Shown one piece after another: positions 9,576-16,964 of a stretch of 64,000 bases of DNA (position 1 is its first letter; each line of letters begins with the position of its first letter). Source of the stretch: Sphingomonas sanxanigenens DSM 19645 = NX02 (GTDB taxonomy: Bacteria > Pseudomonadota > Alphaproteobacteria > Sphingomonadales > Sphingomonadaceae); contig NZ_CP006644.1 in the NCBI RefSeq assembly GCF_000512205.2, positions 1,482,520 to 1,546,519 of the forward strand, given 5' to 3'. A model generated the notes under the pieces. The model ran no database searches. It saw only the letters and a list, made by a program, of their open reading frames with translations, and was not told where the DNA came from. The position numbers were made by a program, and so were the translations under genes.

Positions 9576-11054
9576 GTGATGGAGACACGCTTGCCAGCGG
9601 GCACTTTCGGACCCGCCGCATCTTCGCGGCTGCTGTTGTTCGGCGCGACCGGTGATCTTTCACAACGGATGTTGCTGACATCCCTCTTCGGACTTGACGA
9701 GGATGGACTGCTTGATCCCGATCTTCGGATCGTGGCGACGGCGATCGAGCCGCTATCTAGCGAAGAGTTCCGGCGGCTTGCTGAAGGGGCGCTCCTCAAA
9801 TATCTGGATACCGCGCGAGCGACGGCGCCGGCGCTGAAGCGGTTCCTCGCCCGATTATCCTATGTGCGTGTGGACGCATCCGATCCGGCCCACTTCAGCC
9901 CGCTGGCCGACGCAGTCGGGCCGATCGGCGGCGGTCTCTCGATCTTCCTTTCAACCGCGCCCAGCCTGTTCGGGCCGACGATCGCGGGCCTCAGTCAAAC
10001 AGGGCTGGCCGGCGAAACGGCACGGCTTGCGCTCGAAAAGCCGTTGGGCAGCGATCTCGCTTCAAGCCGGTTGATCAACGATGCCGTAGCGGCCGTCTTT
10101 CCGGAAAACCGGGTCTTTCGCCTTGATCATTACCTCGGAAAGGAGACGGTCCAGAACTTGCTCGCCCTTCGCTTCGGCAATGCCCTGTTCGAGCCACTCT
10201 GGAATGCGCAAGGCATAGAGCATGTTCAGATCAGCGTTGCAGAGACTGTCGGCCTGGAGGGGCGTGGTGCCTATTTCGACGGCATGGGATCGCTGCGGGA
10301 CATGGTGCAAAACCACATGCTGCAGCTGCTGGCACTCGTCGCGATGGAGCCGCCATCATCGTTGAACCCGCAGTCGGTCCGGGACGAGAAGGTCAAGGTG
10401 TTGACCTCACTGCGACCGGTCGGCCAACGGGACAGCATCGCAGGGCAATATACCGCCGGCGCGATCGGCGGCGCTCTGGTGGGTGGCTATATCGACGAAC
10501 TCGGCGGCCCATCCGACGCTGAGACATTCGTCGCGATCAAGGCGCATGTCGATAATTGGCGGTGGAAGGGCGTGCCCTTCTATCTGCGGACCGGCAAGCG
10601 CCTGCCGATTCGCCGCTCAGAGATCGTCATCCAGTTCAGGCCGGTGCACCATTCGATATTTGGGGCGCCCGGAGGAAGTCTCCAGCCCAACAAGCTTGTG
10701 ATCGGCCTGCAACCTGAAGAGAATATCCGCCTGCTGTTGATGACCAAACAACCTGGTCTCTATCGCATGGGTCTCAGGCTGCGCGAAGTGCCGCTCGATC
10801 TCGGGATGGCCGATGCCTTCTCTGATGTCCGCAGGCGGATTGCTTATGAGCGATTGCTGCTCGACCTGATCGAGGGTGATCCGACTCTTTTCGTCCGAAG
10901 GGATGAAATCGAGGCGCAGTGGCGATGGATTGACGACATCCGCGCCGGATGGGCTTCCCGCGGAAGTGGACCGCGGCCGTATAGCGCCGGGACGTGGGGT
11001 CCTTCCGCCGCAATCGCGCTTGCCGAGCGGGACGGCGTCAGTTGGCATGAATGA
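9576..11054 (+). CDS. zwf: glucose-6-phosphate 1-dehydrogenase
   Basis: A 492-residue G6P dehydrogenase, oxidising glucose-6-phosphate to 6-phosphogluconolactone with NAD(P)+ in the cytoplasm. Seen: the nucleotide-binding GATGDLS at residues 23-29 (the usual following Lys is replaced in SQRMLL), EKPLGSD near 154-160, the substrate-binding RLDHYLGKE at 182-190, and RDMVQNHMLQ with the catalytic His at about 247. The frame starts GTG 9576 - ATG 9579, with GGCAGGGTAA ahead; the ATG is equally likely. It shares an operator-like element with the fructokinase gene, linking it to sugar uptake and the Entner-Doudoroff pathway. Its partners pgl and edd are not adjacent. Confidence 0.93.
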   Translation: MMETRLPAGTFGPAASSRLLLFGATGDLSQRMLLTSLFGLDEDGLLDPDLRIVATAIEPLSSEEFRRLAEGALLKYLDTARATAPALKRFLARLSYVRVDASDPAHFSPLADAVGPIGGGLSIFLSTAPSLFGPTIAGLSQTGLAGETARLALEKPLGSDLASSRLINDAVAAVFPENRVFRLDHYLGKETVQNLLALRFGNALFEPLWNAQGIEHVQISVAETVGLEGRGAYFDGMGSLRDMVQNHMLQLLALVAMEPPSSLNPQSVRDEKVKVLTSLRPVGQRDSIAGQYTAGAIGGALVGGYIDELGGPSDAETFVAIKAHVDNWRWKGVPFYLRTGKRLPIRRSEIVIQFRPVHHSIFGAPGGSLQPNKLVIGLQPEENIRLLLMTKQPGLYRMGLRLREVPLDLGMADAFSDVRRRIAYERLLLDLIEGDPTLFVRRDEIEAQWRWIDDIRAGWASRGSGPRPYSAGTWGPSAAIALAERDGVSWHE

Positions 11055-11225
11055 TCCTGTCATCGATGTCGACGATCCGGAGGTCGAGCGCCATCGTCAA
11101 TCGGGATGCACGCATCCGTCGTCCTGCGCCATCGGATCAAAGGAGCGCGCCAGGCGGGCGGGTCCATTGCCGGCAATGACCGGGCTACCTACGCCAGAAG
11201 GGCCGATCTTCACCGGGAGAGAGCG

Positions 11226-12374
11226 TCAGGCCGACGTGGATGGGGTGTGTCCCTTCTGAAGGGACACAAGATTTGGCGTATAGGTAGAGAACAGAGGCAA
11301 TAAGGCAGCGCCGATTGCCGGAGCGTTGCCGCAATTTTGTCCAATCCTCAGTTCCGGACAGAAGAAATCTTCCGGAGCAACGTGCCGGATTTTGTCATGG
11401 ATGAGCGCCTGCATCGTCGTCAGCCGCTCGTTCGAAAGCGTGCCTCCGATCACGACCGCATCGAGATCGAGAAGGCTGTTGGCACCGATGATGGTGAAGA
11501 CGAGCGCATCCGTGCATCGTGCCATCCAACCATCCCATGCAGCCTGAGACCCGTCCGTGCCGCCGGGCAGGTTATAAAGTGAAGCAGAGTGCAACAGGAA
11601 ATCAATGCCGCCGACTTTCGGCACGGGCATGGAAGCAAGCGCGCCAGCATTGCCATTTTTTCCGCGCTTGATTTCGCCGTTAAGAATGAGCCCGCCGCCG
11701 ACGAAGTTACCGATATGGATATAAAGAAAGTTCGTGAGACCTGCGCCTGTGCCGGACATAAGTTCCGCCAGCGCGCCCGCGTTGCCGTCATTCTCGAAAA
11801 TGACAGTGTCATTGAGTTCATGCTGGAAAAAGGCCTCCAGACCGGGATCTGCCCAGGCTGCGGCCTGCTGGGACGCGATGCCAGCCTCTTCGCGCCACTC
11901 CCCGATGAACCAGGGCATGGCAACGCCATAGCCGAGAAAGCCGTTGCGCTGCTCCTGATGCAGTTCCGGCATGGATTGACGCGTAAAGGATTTGATATGC
12001 TCAACTGCGCTGGCCGGGCTCGGAAACGGTGTGTTCGTGCTCTCGGAGGTGATGATGCGACCATCAAAATCGAGCATGGTGCACACCAGCCGGTCACGGC
12101 CGATTTCTACGCCGATCGTACAACCACTGTCGCCGTTGATCCGATAGATGATCGAGGGTTGACCGATTCCCCCCGTCCGCTTTCCAGCCTTGACCAGGCG
12201 GCCCTCCTCCGCGAGGCTCTCGACAATGCGTACGGCCGCCTGGGGGGACAGGCCGGTGATTCTGGACAGATCGGCTTTTGAGGCGCCGTTGAGCCGCCTT
12301 ACCGTCGCGAGGATGAGGCGCTCGTTGTAACGCCGCACTCCGACCGCGTTGCTGCCACGCTTGTTCACCCGCAA
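11226..12374 (-). CDS. ROK-family transcriptional regulator (NagC/XylR-like)
   Basis: A 382-residue ROK repressor. The N-terminal winged HTH (residues about 12-60; SKADLSRITGLSPQAAVRIV) precedes a sugar-kinase-like ROK domain with IGVEIGRDRL and a central ENDGNAGALAELMSG block. The usual zinc/ROK signature region (IHIGNFVGGGLI, then NGNAGALASMP) is present but diverged, as in regulators that no longer phosphorylate sugar. It lies between zwf and the fructokinase operon, both of which carry the shared inverted-repeat element; by position it is the obvious candidate to bind it. Inducer is probably fructose or a phosphorylated derivative (inference). Confidence 0.87.
   Translation of the reverse strand: MRVNKRGSNAVGVRRYNERLILATVRRLNGASKADLSRITGLSPQAAVRIVESLAEEGRLVKAGKRTGGIGQPSIIYRINGDSGCTIGVEIGRDRLVCTMLDFDGRIITSESTNTPFPSPASAVEHIKSFTRQSMPELHQEQRNGFLGYGVAMPWFIGEWREEAGIASQQAAAWADPGLEAFFQHELNDTVIFENDGNAGALAELMSGTGAGLTNFLYIHIGNFVGGGLILNGEIKRGKNGNAGALASMPVPKVGGIDFLLHSASLYNLPGGTDGSQAAWDGWMARCTDALVFTIIGANSLLDLDAVVIGGTLSNERLTTMQALIHDKIRHVAPEDFFCPELRIGQNCGNAPAIGAALLPLFSTYTPNLVSLQKGHTPSTSA
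11246..11268. terminator. perfect hairpin at the 3' end of the ROK gene
   Basis: Eleven-base arms TGTGTCCCTTC / GAAGGGACACA around a single central T. It overlaps the last ROK codons and lies in the convergent junction with zwf, so it may end transcription for either gene. There is no T-tract. Confidence 0.4.
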
Positions 12375-12973
12375 CCCCGTTCATTTTCATCGGCAGCAGA
12401 ATGATGCGCGATGGCTTCGGACGTTTGGAGCACGCGGCCGACGAATGGCAAGTCCACTCGTCCCTCACCCCGTGCGGAGCGCTCGATCGCCTCGCGAGGT
12501 TCAGCGGGCCGGATGCCGGGCTGGAGCCGGTCTATCGAACGACAGGAAGATGGCTCACCTGAATGGCGGATTCTGTACGCGCGGGAACGAGCACAGCCGC
12601 CGCTTCGATGGTGGAGACCTTGGAAGGGGAGGGGCGGGCCGCTCGACCCGAATGCCTCAACGTTCACGGCGAAGGGTTTCGCGGTCGAACAACGAAAACA
12701 CAATTGACAGACTAAATCACATCGATAGATTTAGAGAAACAAAGCGGCGCGCCAGCACGGACAGGTGCCGCAGAGCAGGGAAGAGGATGGCGGTGGAGGC
12801 TGATCCACAGAACCGGATTGCAGCGTCTCAGAGGGCGCCTGGCCCGTTACGGATTTGCACGCCGGTTGCATTTCGTGCCGAGCGCGCGGCGCGGTGCCGG
12901 CCGTCATACGTCTTTCACTATTGCCCGACCCGACGCACAGCCGAGCGGTGTGGGCTTGTCGCGAGATCGATCC
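12375..12973. other. 599-base intergenic region, ROK gene to fructokinase
   Basis: No convincing gene; the open frames here have no recognisable domain. It holds the divergent control region of the fructan locus: a TTGACA box and a 23-base inverted repeat at 12704-12735. The mRNA leader of the fructokinase gene would be about 230 bases long, in which I see no obvious riboswitch. Confidence 0.6.
12704..12735 (+). promoter_or_regulatory. fructokinase operon promoter with overlapping inverted-repeat operator
   Basis: A consensus -35 TTGACA at 12704-12709, a 16-base spacer and a TAGATT -10 candidate at 12726-12731. Between and over them lies a perfect inverted repeat with 7-base arms CTAAATC (12712-12718) and GATTTAG (12728-12734) and a 9-base spacer. 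The left part, GACTAAATCACATC, is identical to the element before zwf. A repressor bound here would block RNA polymerase directly. Confidence 0.65.
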
Positions 12974-13954
12974 ATGCAACATGAAAATCTTCTTCTCGGC
13001 GCAATCGAAGCTGGGGGAACAAAATTCCTTTGCGGAATAGCGGGCCGCGACGGCCGCATCATCCGGCAGCAGCGGATTCCGACGACACTGCCAGGAGAAA
13101 CGCTCAACGCGGCGGGCGCGTTCTTCAAAGACGCTATAGCGGACATCGGGCAATTGTCGGCATTCTCGATCGGGAGCTTCGGACCGCTTTCCCTCAATCC
13201 GATTGCGCCGGATTATGGCTGCATCACATCCACCCCCAAGGCAGGTTGGGAAAACAATGACCTGCTCGGCCATTTCTCCCGCCTGATAGATGCGCCAATG
13301 GCGCTCGACACGGATGTCAACTGTGCGGCCGTCGGCGAGCGGCTGTTTGGCAGCGGCCGCGGGCTGGACACCTTCTGCTATGTAACGGTCGGCACCGGGA
13401 TCGGCGTCGGTCTGCTCGTGGATGGCGCGCCCCATGGCGGTGCGAACCACCCCGAAGCGGGGCACATCCGGTTGCCACGCGCTGCAGGCGATGAGGTGTT
13501 TCCTGGCATCTGCCCTTTCCACGGGGACTGCCTCGAAGGTCTTGCGAGCGGGCCGGCCATGCGCGCGCGCTGGAACATGCCTGGCGAACACCTGCCGCCC
13601 GACCATCCGGGCTGGGAAATCGAGGCCGACTATCTCGCGGGCCTGTGCGCGACATTGACCTATATCGTGCGTCCGGACCGTATCATCATCGGCGGCGGCG
13701 TCATGGAATCTCCGGGCATGTACGGTCGCGTTCGACGGGCGCTGACTACCAAGCTGGCCGGCTACGACGCCAGCATGCGCACCCTGCAGATGGACGACTA
13801 TATCGCGGCGCCGACAGCGGGCTCATCGGCGGGACTGACGGGGGCGCTCGCGCTCGCCTATCGAACCGCGACACGTCAGTGGCCGATGCATTGGTCGGTC
13901 AGGCTCCCGTCGTTCTCCAATCCAACTTCTTTGTCAGGAGCTGCTCTTGCATAG
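12974..13954 (+). CDS. fructokinase (ROK family)
   Basis: A 326-residue ROK sugar kinase, most similar in pattern to bacterial fructokinases: phosphate-binding GAIEAGGTKFLCG at residues 9-21, the catalytic-base region TDVNCAAVGE, GTGIGVGLLVDG, and a zinc site from the His of HIRLPRA and CPFHGDCLEGLASGPA. It would phosphorylate fructose released by the two GH32 enzymes. ATG 12974 (MQHENLLLG) is chosen because it places the phosphate loop at the family's position; the ribosome site is weak. The stop overlaps the TTG start of the MFS gene. Mannokinase activity is possible. Confidence 0.85.
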   Translation: MQHENLLLGAIEAGGTKFLCGIAGRDGRIIRQQRIPTTLPGETLNAAGAFFKDAIADIGQLSAFSIGSFGPLSLNPIAPDYGCITSTPKAGWENNDLLGHFSRLIDAPMALDTDVNCAAVGERLFGSGRGLDTFCYVTVGTGIGVGLLVDGAPHGGANHPEAGHIRLPRAAGDEVFPGICPFHGDCLEGLASGPAMRARWNMPGEHLPPDHPGWEIEADYLAGLCATLTYIVRPDRIIIGGGVMESPGMYGRVRRALTTKLAGYDASMRTLQMDDYIAAPTAGSSAGLTGALALAYRTATRQWPMHWSVRLPSFSNPTSLSGAALA

Positions 13955-15335
13955 TCCCTCCATATCGGTTCGCGGGGGCCACGGCATGGCAGCTGCGGCT
14001 GATGCCCGGGTGACCACCGCCATCGTCCTGAGCGCGGCCGGTGCGGCGCTCGGCGGCCTTCTGTTCGGCTTCGACACCGCCGTGATCTCGGGAACGACCT
14101 CGGCCCTCGAGGAGCGTTTCGGGCTCACCGACGGCATGTTGGGCTTTACCGTGGCGTCCGCGCTCATCGGAACGGTGGTCGGCTCGCTGGTGGCCGGGGC
14201 GCCGGCCGACCGCTTCGGCCGGCGCGCGGTGATGTTGACCGTTGCCATCTGCTATGTCGTATCGTCCTTGGGCACGGGCCTTGCCGGCAGCTGGCTGACC
14301 CTGCTCGCGTTCCGCTTCCTGGGGGGGCTGGCGATCGGCGCGGCTTCGGTGGTGACGCCCATCTATATCGCGGAAGTGTCGCCCGCCCGATTCCGGGGGC
14401 GACTGGTTGCAATGAACCAGCTCAACATCGTGCTCGGCATCCTGATCGCCTTCCTGTCGAACTACGTCATTGCCAGGCTTGTGCCGGCCGATATCGCGTG
14501 GCGATGGATGTTCGGCATCGTCGCCCTGCCGTCGGCGCTTTTCCTCGTCGTCAGTCTATTGCTCCCGGAAAGCCCGCGCTGGCTGGCGATCAATGGCCGG
14601 GATGGGCAAGCGATCGGTGTCATGAAGAAACTGGGTTTTCTCGATCCCGACGGCGAACTTCATCATATCCAGGCAGCCGAGAGGCGTGTCGATCGGTCCG
14701 CGCCATCAGGGCTTTTCCAATCCGCCTACCTACGGCCTGTGGCGTGCGCCGTGGCAATCGCCATGTTCAACCAGCTCTCCGGGATCAACGCGCTTCTCTA
14801 CTATGCGCCGCGCGTTTTCGAACTGGCCGGGGCCGGCGCCGACAGCGCGTTGCTGCAGTCCATCGCGATCGGTGGGACGAACCTGCTCTTCACGATTTGC
14901 GCGCTTTTTCTGATCGATCGCTTCGGCCGCAAGCCGCTGCTCTTCATGGGATCCCTTCTTTGTGCCGCCGCGCTGTTCCTCGTCGGCTATCAGCTCGAAA
15001 GCGCACGTCCGGATGGTACGCTTATCCTCGTCGGCCTGCTCGGCTTCATCGCCGCATTCGCCATGTCGCAAGGCGCCGTCATCTGGGTCTTCATCTCGGA
15101 GGTGTTCCCGAGTGCCGTGCGCGGCAAGGGGCAGGCGCTCGGCAGTACCACCCATTGGGTCATGGCAGCGGCGATTACCTGGGCCTTTCCGGTCTTCGCG
15201 GCCTCGGTCGGAGGTTGGGTTTTCGCCTTCTTCGGCGCGATGATGCTCCTCCAGTTCGTCTGGACGTGGAAGGCGATGCCTGAAACCAATGGGGTGGCGC
15301 TGGAAGACATGAACCTGGGGAGTGCGAAGGCATGA
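13947..15335 (+). CDS. MFS sugar porter (major facilitator superfamily, sugar/H+ symporter)
   Basis: A 462-residue, 12-helix sugar porter. Family signatures: GGLLFGFDTAVISG in helix 1, ADRFGRR in the first cytoplasmic loop, PIYIAEVSPARFRG after helix 4, PESPRWL before the central loop, and DRFGRKPLL in the second half. The TTG at 13947 has AGGAG seven bases ahead and overlaps the fructokinase stop; ATG 13986 is the alternative and would drop 13 residues. Its place between fructokinase and GH32 points to fructose or small fructo-oligosaccharides at the inner membrane. Its last codons overlap the next ATG by 4 bases, so translation is coupled. Confidence 0.9.
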   Translation: MHSPSISVRGGHGMAAAADARVTTAIVLSAAGAALGGLLFGFDTAVISGTTSALEERFGLTDGMLGFTVASALIGTVVGSLVAGAPADRFGRRAVMLTVAICYVVSSLGTGLAGSWLTLLAFRFLGGLAIGAASVVTPIYIAEVSPARFRGRLVAMNQLNIVLGILIAFLSNYVIARLVPADIAWRWMFGIVALPSALFLVVSLLLPESPRWLAINGRDGQAIGVMKKLGFLDPDGELHHIQAAERRVDRSAPSGLFQSAYLRPVACAVAIAMFNQLSGINALLYYAPRVFELAGAGADSALLQSIAIGGTNLLFTICALFLIDRFGRKPLLFMGSLLCAAALFLVGYQLESARPDGTLILVGLLGFIAAFAMSQGAVIWVFISEVFPSAVRGKGQALGSTTHWVMAAAITWAFPVFAASVGGWVFAFFGAMMLLQFVWTWKAMPETNGVALEDMNLGSAKA

Positions 15336-16840
15336 TCAGGACGCTTCTCATGCTGACCGGCGCGGCCGTGATGATCCCTGCGGCCGCGGATGCGCAGCGG
15401 GCCGATCCTCGCCCCGCCTATCATTACGGGCCGAAGCGGAATTGGATGAACGATCCCAACGGCCTGGTCTATTTCGAGGGAGAGTATCATCTCTTCTATC
15501 AATATAATCCGCATGGCGATCGCTGGGGCCATATGAGCTGGGGTCATGCCGTCAGCCGAGACCTCGTGACGTGGGAGGAACTGCCGGTCGCGATCCCGGA
15601 GACAGCCGACGTCATGGCGTTTTCCGGCAGCGCTGTGATCGACTGGAAGAACAGCAGCGGTTTTGGCCGCGACGGCAGGCCACCGATGATTGCCATCTAC
15701 ACGGGGCATAATCCCAAGGCGAAGCTGCAATCCCAGTATCTCGCCTACAGCAATGATCGCGGGCGCACGTGGACCGTGCACGGCGAGGTTCTGAGCGTTG
15801 GTTCATCCGAATTCCGGGATCCCAAGGTTTTCTGGCATGAGCCGACAAGGTCTTGGGTGATGATCGCGGTCATGGCGGTCGAGAACCGCGCGGTGATCTT
15901 CACGTCCTCCGATCTCAAGCAGTGGCGCTACGCCAGCAGCTTTGGACCCGCCGGTGCGCGGGGAAAAAATTGGGAATGCCCGGATCTCAACCTGTTGCCG
16001 GTCGAAGGCGGCGCGCCGGGCGAACAGCGGTGGGTCCTCAGTATCAATCTTGGCGACCAGGCCGTCGGCGGAGGGTCGGGTGGCCAGTATTTCGTGGGCG
16101 ATTTCGATGGCCGTCGCTTCACCCCCGTTGACGCGTGGGGCGGGGAACCGGTGTGGACCGACTATGGCGCCGACTTCTATGCGGCGGTAGCCTGGAACGA
16201 CCTGCCCAAAGACGATCCGCGTCGGATCTGGATCGGGTGGGCCAATGACTGGCGATACGCCGAGGCCATCCCGACCTGGCCTTCCCGAGGCATCATGACT
16301 GTCCCGCGCAGCATCTCGCTTCGAAAGACGGCCCAGGGCTACCGCATGACGCAGAGGCCCGTCAGGGAACTGGAGCGCTTGCGAAGCAAGGTGCCGATTT
16401 CCCGTCAGTTGTCGCTGCGCGATGAACCGCTTGCCCTTCCCGTCGAAGGTGGCGCGGTGGATCTCACGGCGAACCTGGCGCTGGGGCAGAGCGAACAGGT
16501 GACACTCACGTTGAGCGACGGCGAGGGCTATCAGATGGTGATTGGCGTCAATCCGGCCGTGAACGAAGTTTTCATCGATCGCTCCCGCGCGGGTCCCCAT
16601 TTTCATGACGGGTTTGAAAACCGCCACGTGGCGCCCGTCGATCTGAGACAGGGCAAGGTTTCCCTCAGGCTGCTTGTCGACGAGTCGATCGTGGAACTGT
16701 TCATCAACGATGGGGAGCAGACCATCACCGATCGCTTCTTCCGCGGTTCGGGGCCCTTGCGCTGGAGTGCTTCGGCACGGGGCGGGGCTGCGACGATGGA
16801 TGTCACCGCCTGGTCGATCAGGCCGGGGGTGCGTCACTGA
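15332..16840 (+). CDS. secreted GH32 fructan hydrolase (levanase/invertase-like)
   Basis: A 502-residue GH32 enzyme with a signal peptide (hydrophobic residues 4-18, cut near ADA-QR). The three GH32 acids are visible: nucleophile D41 in NWMNDPNG, transition-state stabiliser D163 in FRDP, and acid/base E215 in WECPDL. The five-blade propeller is followed by a C-terminal beta-sandwich (about residue 350 on; DESIVELFIND is typical). It cleaves beta-fructosides such as levan, inulin or sucrose in the periplasm or outside. It starts ATGA-coupled to the MFS gene. Endo versus exo action cannot be decided here. Confidence 0.93.
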   Translation: MIRTLLMLTGAAVMIPAAADAQRADPRPAYHYGPKRNWMNDPNGLVYFEGEYHLFYQYNPHGDRWGHMSWGHAVSRDLVTWEELPVAIPETADVMAFSGSAVIDWKNSSGFGRDGRPPMIAIYTGHNPKAKLQSQYLAYSNDRGRTWTVHGEVLSVGSSEFRDPKVFWHEPTRSWVMIAVMAVENRAVIFTSSDLKQWRYASSFGPAGARGKNWECPDLNLLPVEGGAPGEQRWVLSINLGDQAVGGGSGGQYFVGDFDGRRFTPVDAWGGEPVWTDYGADFYAAVAWNDLPKDDPRRIWIGWANDWRYAEAIPTWPSRGIMTVPRSISLRKTAQGYRMTQRPVRELERLRSKVPISRQLSLRDEPLALPVEGGAVDLTANLALGQSEQVTLTLSDGEGYQMVIGVNPAVNEVFIDRSRAGPHFHDGFENRHVAPVDLRQGKVSLRLLVDESIVELFINDGEQTITDRFFRGSGPLRWSASARGGAATMDVTAWSIRPGVRH

Positions 16841-16964
16841 CGATCGACCCAAAGAGCGGCTGAACCGCCGCATTCCGTCGGAAATTTCGTTGATTCCGCT
16901 GACACAGGCAGTCGGGAAACGGCCTTGTGCGGCCTGAAGAACCGTAAAAAAAGGGAGGATTATC

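Noticed and set aside
12349-12984. A 211-codon plus-strand gene in the ROK-fructokinase gap
   Set aside because: No family similarity, no ribosome site, and it runs over the promoter and operator.
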